Below are positions 1 to 7,296 of a stretch of DNA of 12,512 bases, piece by piece. The notes beneath the pieces were generated by a model. That model saw only the letters and a program-made list of their open reading frames with translations. It ran no database searches and was not told the DNA's origin. Source of the DNA: M3007 sp046155725 (GTDB lineage: Bacteria; Bacteroidota; Bacteroidia; Chitinophagales; Saprospiraceae); NCBI GenBank assembly GCA_046155725.1, contig JBJXFT010000466.1, forward strand, positions 1-12,512, written 5' to 3'. The position numbers and the translations under genes are program-made. Numbering within the stretch: the first letter of the stretch is position 1; the number at the start of each line of letters is the position of its first letter.

Positions 1-28
1 AATTTTTTCACCCTTAAATTTTTGTGCC

Positions 29-862
29 ATGACTGCTCCTGAATCCGTGTCGCACCGCGACGCGCTGGACATCGTTTTTGCCAACCGCAACCGCGCCTAC
101 GGCGCTTACCAACTTCGCCGCGAATACCCCACCGCGCTGGGCCGCGCCTTTGGTTTCGGGCTTTTGCTCATCGGGCTGCTGGTGCTTTTGCCGCGCATAT
201 TGGCAGCCTTTGCGGGTCTTGTGCCAGAAAAACCGCTCACAGAAGTGATTGCCAAAACCACCATAATCAACCTTGAAAAAACCCCGCCGCCGCCTACTAC
301 AATAGCCCCGCCGCCACCGCCGCCGCTCCCTAAAGCAGCCATCGCCTACACGCCGCCCGTGGTGAAGCCAGACGATGAAGTGCCTGTGGAAGAGCCTGTG
401 GAAGTACAAACGCTGCTGATAGACCCGCGCCCCGTGGGCAGCAAAACCGTAGAAGGCATCAACGAGGAACCACCAACGCTCGGCCCCGCCAGCACAGGCT
501 TGGCAGCCGTCGAAGTGCCGCCACCGCCTGATGAAAAAGTATATGACGGGGTCGGAGTAAACAAAATGCCCAGTTTCCCTGGCGGCGAGGCGGAGATGTT
601 TCGATGGATTTACAAGCATTTGAGATACCCCGAAATGGCGATAGAGAGCGGCACTTCGGGCCCGGTGGTGCTGACGTTCGTGGTGGGCAAAGACGGCAGC
701 ATTGCCGACATTGCTGTGCTGAAAACTCCGGCTGGCGGCAGCATTTTGGGCAAAGAAGCCACCCGCGTGGTGCAGTCCATGCCCCGTTGGGTGCCCGGCG
801 AGGCACATGGCCAAGCGGTGAAGGTGCGGTTCATGCTGCCGATTCGGTTTGAATTGAAATGA
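29..862 (+). CDS. TonB family energy transducer
   Basis: This 277-residue protein is a TonB-type transducer, which carries proton-motive-force energy from an inner-membrane ExbB/ExbD complex to outer-membrane TonB-dependent receptors. The N-terminus carries the Bacteroidota signature FANRNRAYGAYQLRREYP (about residues 17-34). One hydrophobic membrane segment follows (about 41-65), then a Pro-rich periplasmic spacer with runs of consecutive prolines (about 89-110 and 172-175). The last ~95 residues fit a TonB C-terminal domain, with YPEMAIESG, a V-x-F-V-V-G-K-D-G-S-I strand pair and a final strand ending FMLPIRFELK. The ATG at 29 gives the expected short cytoplasmic start before the N-R-N-x-A-Y-G motif. 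No ExbB/ExbD gene is visible beside it, so it may serve a distant complex. A strong intrinsic terminator downstream makes it the end of its transcript. Confidence 0.93.
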   Translation: MTAPESVSHRDALDIVFANRNRAYGAYQLRREYPTALGRAFGFGLLLIGLLVLLPRILAAFAGLVPEKPLTEVIAKTTIINLEKTPPPPTTIAPPPPPPLPKAAIAYTPPVVKPDDEVPVEEPVEVQTLLIDPRPVGSKTVEGINEEPPTLGPASTGLAAVEVPPPPDEKVYDGVGVNKMPSFPGGEAEMFRWIYKHLRYPEMAIESGTSGPVVLTFVVGKDGSIADIAVLKTPAGGSILGKEATRVVQSMPRWVPGEAHGQAVKVRFMLPIRFELK

Positions 863-900
863 CGTTCTCCCAAATTCCAGGCTCCCAAAAAGGCATTTCA

Positions 901-936
901 AACGCTTTTCAGGTTTTTCCTGAAGGGCGTTTTTTG
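901..936 (+). terminator. Intrinsic terminator after tonB-like gene
   Basis: A 13-bp stem (901-913 pairing with 919-931, with two G-T wobble pairs) encloses a five-T loop and is followed directly by a run of six T (930-935). It lies 39 bases after the stop codon of the TonB gene, on the same strand. This is the clearest intrinsic terminator in the window and separates the TonB gene from the oxidoreductase gene. Confidence 0.85.
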
Positions 937-977
937 TTTTGAATTTCTACCTTTCGGTCTGTTTTTCGCTTCGCGTG

Positions 978-1012
978 TTCTCACGTCTCTCACCCTCTCA
1001 CCTCTCTCACCC
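978..1012 (+). repeat. Degenerate 9-bp tandem repeat (CTCTCACCC type) abutting a start codon
   Basis: About four imperfect units lie head to tail: TTCTCACGT (978-986), CTCTCACCC (987-995), an 8-base variant (996-1003) and CTCTCACCC (1004-1012). The last unit ends immediately before the ATG at 1013, so the tract forms the very end of the leader of the oxidoreductase mRNA and occupies the place where a ribosome binding site would lie. The same unit in the same strand orientation forms a seven-unit array at 11974-12036. Confidence 0.75.
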
Positions 1013-2383
1013 ATGCCTATTTCTCGTCGCCAACTTTTAAAAACCCTCGGTGCCGCCACGGGCGCAGCCGTTTTGGGAGGCTTTTCTGAAGCACCCGATG
1101 TTTTTCAAATCCCCCATCTTTTGGCGGAAAACCCGCATTACCGTAAGCCAGAAAAACCCCTCACGGTCGTCACCATCGGCGCGGGCGCGCGCGGCAATAC
1201 GTACGGCAACTACGCGCTTTCGTACCCCGAGGAGTTGGACGTGGTGGGCGTGGCCGAGCCGATTCCCCTGCGCAACGAACGCTACACCAAGAAGCACAAC
1301 ATCGCGCAGGCCAACCGCTTCACGACTTGGGAACACGTTTTCCAAGTCCCCAAACTCGCCGACGCGGTGCTCATCACTACGCCCGACAACCTGCACTACG
1401 GCCCTTGCATGGCCGCGCTCAAGGCGGGCTACGACGTGCTGCTGGAAAAACCCATTTCCCCTTCCGAAAAGGAATGCCGCGACATACTCGCGTTGGCGAA
1501 AAAAACGGGGCGCATCGTGGCGGTGTGCCACGTGCTGCGCTACGCGCCTTACTTTGAAAAACTCCACGAACTGATGCAAGGCGGCGCCATCGGCGAAATC
1601 GTGAGCGTGCAGCACTTCGAGCCTATCGAGCACATCCACATGAGCCACAGTTTTGTGCGCGGCAACTGGCACGACCGCCATGCTACCACGCCCATCATCC
1701 TCGCCAAAAGTTGCCACGACTTGGATATGCTGCGTTGGCTCATCGGGCGGCCCTGCAAAAAAATAGTGGCGATGGGCGGCCTCCAGTGGTTCAGGAAAGA
1801 GAATGCTCCGGCTGGCAGCACGCCGCGCTGCATGGACGGCTGCGCGGTGGAAAGCACTTGCCCGTATTCCGCCATGAAAATTTACTACCGCGAGCGCGGC
1901 TGGACCTACGTTTTTGATATGCCGGAGGAGAAGGAAAAGCACGGCGACTTTATTCTGGAAAAACTCCGCACCACCAACTACGGCCGATGTGTGTACCAAA
2001 TGGACAACAATCAGGAGGACCACTACATCGCTTCGATGGAGTTTGAGGGCGGCATCACGGCTTCGTTTTCTATGGAGGCATTCACTTCTTACGGTGGCCG
2101 CCGCACCCGCGTGATGGGGAGCATGGGCGATATTGTGGGGGATATGGACACGTTCACGCTGACGGATTTCCGCACGAAAAAAAGCACGGTGTACGACCAA
2201 TCCAGCGGCGACGGTCATGGCGGCGGCGACTGGCGGTTGGTGCGCAACTGGATCCAGGCCGTGTCGCAGCGCAAGCCCGAGTTGCTCACGTCCACCATTG
2301 ACGCTTCCATTGAAAGCCATGTGATGGGTTTCATGGCGGAAAAAAGCAGGAAAACGGGGAAGATTGAAGCGGTGAGATTGTAG
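1013..2383 (+). CDS. Tat-exported Gfo/Idh/MocA family oxidoreductase
   Basis: This 456-residue protein is a Gfo/Idh/MocA-fold, NAD(P)-dependent enzyme, probably acting on a sugar, polyol or related substrate; the exact substrate cannot be read from the sequence. The start has a twin-arginine signal, SRRQLLKTLGAATGAAVLGG (residues 4-23), so the folded protein is probably exported with its cofactor. A Rossmann nucleotide-binding loop GAGARG lies at about 56-61, the family motif EKPIS at about 145-149, and CHDLDML with the likely catalytic His235 at 234-240. An unusual cysteine group, C273-x3-C277-x5-C283-PY, sits in the substrate domain; related clusters occur in a subset of this superfamily and could bind a metal or form disulfides (inference). 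The length fits an intact family member. It is preceded by the TonB terminator and a repeat tract, so it is probably transcribed alone. Family members acting as NAD-dependent glycoside hydrolases (GH109-like) also carry Tat signals, which is an alternative role. Confidence 0.9.
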   Translation: MPISRRQLLKTLGAATGAAVLGGFSEAPDVFQIPHLLAENPHYRKPEKPLTVVTIGAGARGNTYGNYALSYPEELDVVGVAEPIPLRNERYTKKHNIAQANRFTTWEHVFQVPKLADAVLITTPDNLHYGPCMAALKAGYDVLLEKPISPSEKECRDILALAKKTGRIVAVCHVLRYAPYFEKLHELMQGGAIGEIVSVQHFEPIEHIHMSHSFVRGNWHDRHATTPIILAKSCHDLDMLRWLIGRPCKKIVAMGGLQWFRKENAPAGSTPRCMDGCAVESTCPYSAMKIYYRERGWTYVFDMPEEKEKHGDFILEKLRTTNYGRCVYQMDNNQEDHYIASMEFEGGITASFSMEAFTSYGGRRTRVMGSMGDIVGDMDTFTLTDFRTKKSTVYDQSSGDGHGGGDWRLVRNWIQAVSQRKPELLTSTIDASIESHVMGFMAEKSRKTGKIEAVRL

Positions 2384-2456
2384 AAAGAAACAGTGCGCCC
2401 ACAAAGCAGCACATTGTTGTATGTCAGCATCTCTCAAGAAAAAACGAATAACTATT

Positions 2457-5400
2457 ATGCGTCAATCTCTATTTGCCCTGCTCTTCCTCTTGCCGCTTGG
2501 CGGCTTTGTGTCTGCCCAAAACGATCAGTTCCCAGAAATCTCGGTCAGTGCCGAATCCTTGCCCTCTTTTTCTCAGCACATCAAAGAGGTCGTAAAGATT
2601 GGCGATAACCTTTTTGCCCTTTTCCCCGACCCGCAAGACCAGAACGCGCAAATCAAGTTGTTCAAAAGTGCCGACAACGGAGCGCACTGGACGATGGTGA
2701 ATTATTTTTATCACCAAAAGGTGGTCAACATCGTGGCCAAAGGCGACACGCTTTTTGCTTTCACAGAAAAACTGGCCAGCGGTGTCCAAGCCATCAACGG
2801 GTATTATTCCAAAAATGGTGGAGCCACCTTTACTAAAGTATTCACGCAATTTGAGCCGTACGATTTCAATGACCCCAATGGCCAGTATTTTTATCCAGAA
2901 CATCTGGAAGAGGCAGGCGGGGCGCTGTTTTTCAATTATCGGCTGGAGAGTTGGCCACAGAAAATCTACAAGCGGTTTTATTCGGCGGACAAAGGCGCGA
3001 CTTGGCAGGCCGGCACACAGCCCTTGTTCACCAATCGGCAGTCCAACAAAATCATGTACGCGAATGGTTGGTTTCTGATGCTCTGCGAAGACGCTTTGGC
3101 GGTCTATGCTTCGCAAACGCCTGATTTTGCAAGCGTGACTTCTATAAACTTGGGGGGTAGCGTTACCGAGGATTTAATTGCAGGCCATTATGACGGCACT
3201 AAACTCTACGTCGTGGCCAAGTCAGGGAAGATATTTTCCAAAACCGCCCCTTTGACATCGGGTAGTTTCCAATCTTCCGTGTTGCCTTTCACGCTGAGCG
3301 CGGCCATTGTGCACAATGGGTATTTTCATTATTACAACAATCAGGGAGCATTTTACAGGGCCACGGTCAGTGCACCGACCGATGCTGTGCTGACGACGTT
3401 TTGCCCCAGCACCTACGATGCGTATAATTATTACGCCCATTACCCGATTCGCAACTTTGCCCCCATTGGCAACAGTTTGTTTTTGTTGTCAAAAACGCCT
3501 GTGCGGTCAGACGATGACGGGGCTACCTGGCAATTCCCGCAAGGAGCATATCCGCCAGCGTCTGGTTCGCTGTACCACTATGGGGACAAATTTTGGATGC
3601 AGCAAGGATTCCTGAGCAGGCTGGAAAACAATGCTTGGGTGCCTTACCAACCCCAGGGATTGCCCGTGAACACCTACCGTTGGGAGTCGGTGGCCGAAGC
3701 GAAGGGCTTTTTGTTTGTCAGCAACAAACATTGTTGCGACTACAAACTCTACCGCTCCGCCGATGGAGGGGACTCTTGGGCACCAATCTTTACATCAAAC
3801 TCTTTGGTTCAAGTGAAAGCGGATCTGGATGGCGAGAACCTGTACAATGTCAGCGAATCATCCCCGGCGGGCGTTTTCCGCTCCACGGATGCGGGCGCAA
3901 CTTGGGTCCAAGTGCCAGGAGCGCCAGCATCTGCCACCATGGTGGCCAAGGGCGATTCCATCTTTATCGTACACAACAAGCAGTTGCATTTCACCTATGA
4001 TTTGGGGCAGACTTGGCACTCGACAGCGCTTGCTTTCCCTATTGTAACTACCCATAACGCGGTCTTTGATATTTTTTATCAAGATGGACGGCTGCTGTTG
4101 GCAGATAAAACAAACGGACGAGCCTATGTCAGTTTGGATGCCGGGGCCTCTTTTATCCATCTGTTGGACTTCTCAACCTTTGATCTTTTTTTCCAGCAAA
4201 TTGACTCATTGCTGGTGATGTCTGCTGGAGGGCGCACCTACGTGTCCAAAAACCTGGGGCTGAGCGGCATCAACTTTTATAACAGCGACTGGAGTTTCCG
4301 TAAAACCTACGCCGTGAAGGATGGCTACCTGTATTCCGGCGTGGCTGAAAGCGGCTCGAACGCAATATTGTCCCCCCCCATGCGCACGGCTCTGGTGCCC
4401 ATCCTGGATGTGCTTTTGGATGCAGAATATGGCATTGTGGAAGGCCAGGCGTTCTTGGACGAAAATCAAGATTGTGTGCAGGATGCCAATGAAGTCCCGA
4501 TTCCGGGTCAATCTTTTGTCTTCCAACCGGGCAATTATTTGAGCATTTCCGATGCACAAGGGATGCTCAAGCGCGTACTCCCGCCGGGCAACTACTCTGT
4601 AGCGTTCACTCCGCCCACATACACACTGGCAGGCACGTGCTTCCAACCGCCAACGCTTACAGCCCAACCCAATGGCACAAGCACCTTTACTGCTGGTTTT
4701 GTGCCTGTGCCGACCAAAGATTTGGCCGTCACGGTGACAGGCACCAACCTTCGCCCAGGCTTCGATGCTTACTACACCATTACCGTGCGCAACCTCGGCA
4801 CGGTGACGGTGGCTGGGGGAGCGACGCTGTATTTCACTTATCCCCAACCTTTGATTTCTTTTGTAAGTGCTGTCCCCAGCCCTGCGGGCGCACAGGCGGG
4901 CGAGCTGCTCTTCACTTTGCCCGAAATGCTGCCGTTCACCGAGTTGGTTTTTCATCTCACGATGCACTTGCCGCCCAACCCATCCATCACTGGCCAACAA
5001 GTGATAACAGGGGCTGGGATTCAGGGGCCTTACACAGATGCCAACCAAGAAAACCATACCACCCGCCTGATCACGACCATCACCAACAGCCTGGACCCCA
5101 ATGACAAAACTGCCTACACGGTCGCTCCGAATGGCGAACTGCCACTGGCAAACAAGGATCTCAGCTATCTGATCCGCTTCCAAAATACAGGCACCGATAC
5201 CGCTTTCCGCGTCGTGGTGGTGGACACGCTTTCGCCTTTGCTGGACTGGGCTACGCTCCGAACCATCACCGCCAGCCATCCCTTCAAAATGAAGGCTTAT
5301 GACCCTGGCGTGGTGACCTGGCAATTTGACAATATTTTGCTGCCAGACAGCACCACGAACGAGCGGGCCTCGCATGGTTTCGTGCTGTTCTCCATCCGGG

Positions 5401-5807
5401 CCAAGGAAAGCACGACCGTGGGCGATACGCTGAAAAACGATGCAGCCATCTATTTCGATTTCAACTATCCGGTGCTGACCAACGAGACCCAGACCCGTGT
5501 GGTGCGCCGAGCCATGTTCCGAGAGATGGCGCCAGAAAACCTTCCCAAATCCATTGCCATAGCCGTATCGCCCAACCCCGTGGGGCAAATACTGCAATGG
5601 TCTTTGAAAATGGACAAGGCCGCGACCGCAAGCGCCTTCGTGACAGATGCCGCTGGGCGACAGGTAAAAGAATTGATGATGGAACAAAAAGTTGGCGCAG
5701 GCGAGCATTCGTGGGCGCAAGACCTTGGGGCATTGCCCGCAGCCACCTATTGGCTTCATGTCCGATTTGATGGTAGAAGCGAGGTGGTTCCTTTCGTGAA
5801 AATTTGA
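2457..5807 (+). CDS. Secreted beta-propeller protein with T9SS sorting domain
   Basis: This is a large secreted protein of 1116 residues from the ATG at 2457. That start gives a clean signal peptide, MRQSLFALLFLLPLGG followed by a VSA-Q cleavage site. An ATG at 2421 would add 12 basic residues and cannot be excluded. The first ~600 residues hold sialidase-like Asp-box repeats, including YSKNGGATF, YSADKGATW, RSDDDGATW, RSADGGDSW, RSTDAGATW and SLDAGASF, which point to a beta-propeller of BNR/Ycf48 style. Next comes an SdrD-B/carboxypeptidase-regulatory-like module (about 662-740, F-x-D-E-N-Q-D-C), a DUF11-like beta-sandwich (about 753-870), and the repeat domain common in T9SS cargo (about 880-1020, DPNDKTAY and YFDFNYPV). 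The last ~85 residues form a type A T9SS C-terminal sorting domain (VSPNPV, DAAGRQVKEL, ATYWLHVRF). It is therefore likely exported across the outer membrane and anchored or released. Catalytic activity is not evident; an adhesion or binding role is inference. Confidence 0.9.
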   Translation: MRQSLFALLFLLPLGGFVSAQNDQFPEISVSAESLPSFSQHIKEVVKIGDNLFALFPDPQDQNAQIKLFKSADNGAHWTMVNYFYHQKVVNIVAKGDTLFAFTEKLASGVQAINGYYSKNGGATFTKVFTQFEPYDFNDPNGQYFYPEHLEEAGGALFFNYRLESWPQKIYKRFYSADKGATWQAGTQPLFTNRQSNKIMYANGWFLMLCEDALAVYASQTPDFASVTSINLGGSVTEDLIAGHYDGTKLYVVAKSGKIFSKTAPLTSGSFQSSVLPFTLSAAIVHNGYFHYYNNQGAFYRATVSAPTDAVLTTFCPSTYDAYNYYAHYPIRNFAPIGNSLFLLSKTPVRSDDDGATWQFPQGAYPPASGSLYHYGDKFWMQQGFLSRLENNAWVPYQPQGLPVNTYRWESVAEAKGFLFVSNKHCCDYKLYRSADGGDSWAPIFTSNSLVQVKADLDGENLYNVSESSPAGVFRSTDAGATWVQVPGAPASATMVAKGDSIFIVHNKQLHFTYDLGQTWHSTALAFPIVTTHNAVFDIFYQDGRLLLADKTNGRAYVSLDAGASFIHLLDFSTFDLFFQQIDSLLVMSAGGRTYVSKNLGLSGINFYNSDWSFRKTYAVKDGYLYSGVAESGSNAILSPPMRTALVPILDVLLDAEYGIVEGQAFLDENQDCVQDANEVPIPGQSFVFQPGNYLSISDAQGMLKRVLPPGNYSVAFTPPTYTLAGTCFQPPTLTAQPNGTSTFTAGFVPVPTKDLAVTVTGTNLRPGFDAYYTITVRNLGTVTVAGGATLYFTYPQPLISFVSAVPSPAGAQAGELLFTLPEMLPFTELVFHLTMHLPPNPSITGQQVITGAGIQGPYTDANQENHTTRLITTITNSLDPNDKTAYTVAPNGELPLANKDLSYLIRFQNTGTDTAFRVVVVDTLSPLLDWATLRTITASHPFKMKAYDPGVVTWQFDNILLPDSTTNERASHGFVLFSIRAKESTTVGDTLKNDAAIYFDFNYPVLTNETQTRVVRRAMFREMAPENLPKSIAIAVSPNPVGQILQWSLKMDKAATASAFVTDAAGRQVKELMMEQKVGAGEHSWAQDLGALPAATYWLHVRFDGRSEVVPFVKI

Positions 5808-5819
5808 AAATCGAGACGT

Positions 5820-5874
5820 GCCAAAGCAGCAGGGCTTGCTCACTGGTACCGGGCGCAGGCCCTGTTGCTTTGGC
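5820..5874 (+). repeat. Long imperfect inverted repeat (hairpin) after T9SS gene
   Basis: Arms 5820-5839 and 5855-5874 pair over 20 bases with two G-T wobbles and no true mismatch, around a 15-base loop that contains the self-complementary GGTACC. It begins 12 bases after the stop codon of the T9SS gene. It could end or stabilise that transcript, but no T-run follows, so it does not look like a standard intrinsic terminator. Its composition and setting suit a palindromic repeat element. It is a different sequence from the palindrome that follows 8 bases later. Confidence 0.7.
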
Positions 5875-5882
5875 GGGAATTC

Positions 5883-5915
5883 AACTTCCCGAAAGTTTGA
5901 AACTTTCGGGAAGTT
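5883..5915 (+). repeat. Perfect 16-bp-arm palindrome (family A)
   Basis: The arms AACTTCCCGAAAGTTT (5883-5898) and AAACTTTCGGGAAGTT (5900-5915) are perfect reverse complements around a single G. The element ends 7 bases before the glycosyltransferase ATG. The 17 bases GAAACTTTCGGGAAGTT (5899-5915) recur exactly at 11946-11962, so this is a dispersed element and not a one-off operator. With no T-run and such a small loop, terminator function is unlikely. Confidence 0.85.
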
Positions 5916-5922
5916 TGTGGCT

Positions 5923-7152
5923 ATGTCCTTTCCCCTGTGCCCCATTTTCTGGCAAATGCTTCTCTGGCTGTATATCGCGGCTACGCTGGCGCAGTTGGCC
6001 CCGTGGTGGGGCGTTTGGAATGCGGAATTCGGAATTGGGAATTCGGAATTCCGCATTCCGCATTCCGAATCCGTCAGCGTCATAGTCTGCGCCCGCAACG
6101 AGGCCGAAAACCTCCGCCGCCATTTGCCCGCCATTTTGGCCCAACAGTTTGACAGTCCATGGGAACTGCTCGTCGTGGACGATGCCTCGGAGGACGATAC
6201 GCCCGCCGTGCTGCAGTTTTTTCAGGAAAAAAATCCTGAGCGCTTGCGCGTGCTGCGCATTTTGGAGAAGAACCATGTCGGGAAAAAACACGCCCTCGCG
6301 CAGGGCATCGCGGCAGCCAAATACGACCTGCTCTTGCTCACCGACGCAGATTGCCGGCCCGCCAGCCCGCACTGGCTCGCGCAGATGGCGGCGACGCTGA
6401 CAGCAAAACCCGAAACAGAAATCGTGCTGGGGTATGGGCCAATGAACCCCACTGTACCGGCTGCTTTAGCTGCCGGATGTGAAAACGGGCAAAATGTGTG
6501 CGTTCGCCCGGGCATTCCAGCGACTAAAGTCGCCGGTACTTACACTTCGTGGTCCCGCTACGAAACTGCTTTCACCGCCGCCCAATATTTTTCTTTCGCG
6601 CTGGCGGGAATGCCGTACATGGGCGTGGGGCGCAACCTCGCTTTTCGGCGGCAGGTATTCGACAGAGCAGGGGGCTTCACAGCCCACGCGCACATCGCTT
6701 CTGGCGACGACGACTTGCTGGTGAATGCCGCCGCCAATGCCCGAAACACCGCCATTTGCCTCGCCCCCGAATCGTTCGTATACTCCGATGCGCCGCCCAA
6801 TTGGGCGGCATGGCTTCGGCAAAAACGGCGGCATTTGGCCGCAAGCCCGGCCTACCGCTGGGAGCACAAAATCGTGCTGGGCGCGCTGGCACTTTCGCAC
6901 ACGGGGCATTACCTGTTATTCTTTGTGCTGCTTTTGGCGGGCTTCGCCCCGAAAATCGTGGGGGTGTTTTTCCTCCTGCGGCTTTTTTCCGTGTGGTTTG
7001 TTTTTGGGAAAATACTGCGCGTGTTGCGCGAGCCAGGCTTGTTTTGGCGCATCCCATTGTTCGACGCGCTGCTGGCGGCGTACTATGGCGCGGTGGTGCC
7101 GTGGTTTTTGCTCCAGAAAAAAAGTGCGCTTTGGGAAAGCCGGGAAAAGTGA
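5923..7152 (+). CDS. Membrane-anchored family 2 glycosyltransferase
   Basis: This is a GT-A fold glycosyltransferase of 409 residues from the ATG at 5923, transferring a sugar from a nucleotide-sugar donor to an unknown envelope acceptor at the cytoplasmic face. One N-terminal membrane segment (about 5-25) leads into SVSVIVCARNEAEN (about 50-63), the acidic LLVVDDASEDD stretch, the donor/metal motif TDADC (about 139-143), GRNLAFRR, the acceptor-side GDDDLL (about 260-265) and a QKRRHL motif (about 299-304) like the family Q-x-x-R-W. Two or more hydrophobic segments fill the C-terminus. All key residues are present, so the enzyme is probably active. Two palindromic DNA elements lie in frame inside it: residues 32-48 in the linker before the catalytic domain, and about residues 178-206 between the GYGPMNPT and WSRYETAF stretches. 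A GTG at 5818 would add 35 residues encoded by the upstream hairpins; the ATG gives a normal membrane anchor and is preferred. Confidence 0.9.
   Translation: MSFPLCPIFWQMLLWLYIAATLAQLAPWWGVWNAEFGIGNSEFRIPHSESVSVIVCARNEAENLRRHLPAILAQQFDSPWELLVVDDASEDDTPAVLQFFQEKNPERLRVLRILEKNHVGKKHALAQGIAAAKYDLLLLTDADCRPASPHWLAQMAATLTAKPETEIVLGYGPMNPTVPAALAAGCENGQNVCVRPGIPATKVAGTYTSWSRYETAFTAAQYFSFALAGMPYMGVGRNLAFRRQVFDRAGGFTAHAHIASGDDDLLVNAAANARNTAICLAPESFVYSDAPPNWAAWLRQKRRHLAASPAYRWEHKIVLGALALSHTGHYLLFFVLLLAGFAPKIVGVFFLLRLFSVWFVFGKILRVLREPGLFWRIPLFDALLAAYYGAVVPWFLLQKKSALWESREK
6017..6066 (+). repeat. In-frame inverted repeat (family B) inside glycosyltransferase
   Basis: Arms 6017-6036 (GGAATGCGGAATTCGGAATT) and 6047-6066 are reverse complements at 19 of 20 positions, around a ten-base spacer containing GAATTC. 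The DNA is built from repeated GGAATTC/GGAATGC-like steps and has no stop codon in any of the six frames. In the glycosyltransferase frame it encodes NAEFGIGNSEFRIPHS, a low-complexity linker between the membrane anchor and the first catalytic strand. That it is an insertion is inferred from its symmetry and position. Confidence 0.85.
6454..6539 (+). repeat. In-frame inverted repeat element (family C) inside glycosyltransferase
   Basis: The outer arms are GTACCGGC (6454-6461) and GCCGGTAC (6532-6539). Pairing continues inward through CTTTAG/CTAAAG to about 6479 and 6513, with two 2-base mismatches and one bulge. A smaller inner stem CGGGC/GCCCG lies at 6486-6490 and 6506-6510. The element encodes about 29 residues, beginning VPAALAAGC, that separate motifs normally lying close together in this type of enzyme. 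TAG and TAA triplets in the arms fall out of frame, so only some insertion frames would keep the gene open. Confidence 0.8.
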
Positions 7153-7243
7153 CGCGCTGCCGATGATTGTCAGGTCTTGGACTTTAACCCTTTCTGGCAT
7201 TGATTTTGCCCCACCGTGGCTTCGTGACAATTGCTTTTAATCG

Positions 7244-7266
7244 CTGCGGATTTTTAAAGTCCGCAG
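7244..7266 (+). repeat. Short palindrome between glycosyltransferase and HYR gene
   Basis: CTGCGGA (7244-7250) pairs perfectly with TCCGCAG (7260-7266), and TTT/AAG next to the stem can extend it with a one-base bulge. It lies about 90 bases after the glycosyltransferase stop and 30 bases before the HYR gene start. No T-run follows. It may be another small dispersed palindrome or a leader hairpin. The rest of the gap 7153-7296 shows nothing firm. Confidence 0.5.
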
Positions 7267-7296
7267 TACATCATTTAATCCACCGCCATCATCCCT

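Noticed and set aside
1037..2437. A 466-codon minus-strand open frame opposite the oxidoreductase
   Set aside because: It is a mirror of the Gfo/Idh/MocA gene, with His/Arg-rich composition and no motif.
5820..5874. Intrinsic terminator of the T9SS gene
   Set aside because: The stem is strong but lacks the following T-run seen after the TonB gene, so it was listed as a repeat/hairpin.
4206..6134. A 642-codon open frame on the minus strand across the T9SS gene end and the glycosyltransferase start
   Set aside because: It crosses two real plus-strand genes and the hairpins between them, and shows no recognisable domain or start context. Part of its openness comes from the stop-free palindrome at 6017-6066.
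6454..6539. Insertion sequence remnant or miniature transposon with target duplication
   Set aside because: No clear flanking duplication could be established and no transposase fragment is present; palindromic repeat is the more careful label.
7177..7208. Possible promoter for the HYR gene (TTG, 21 bases, TGATTTTG)
   Set aside because: The -7 box has one mismatch to TAnnTTTG at an important base, and such matches are common by chance; not strong enough to list.
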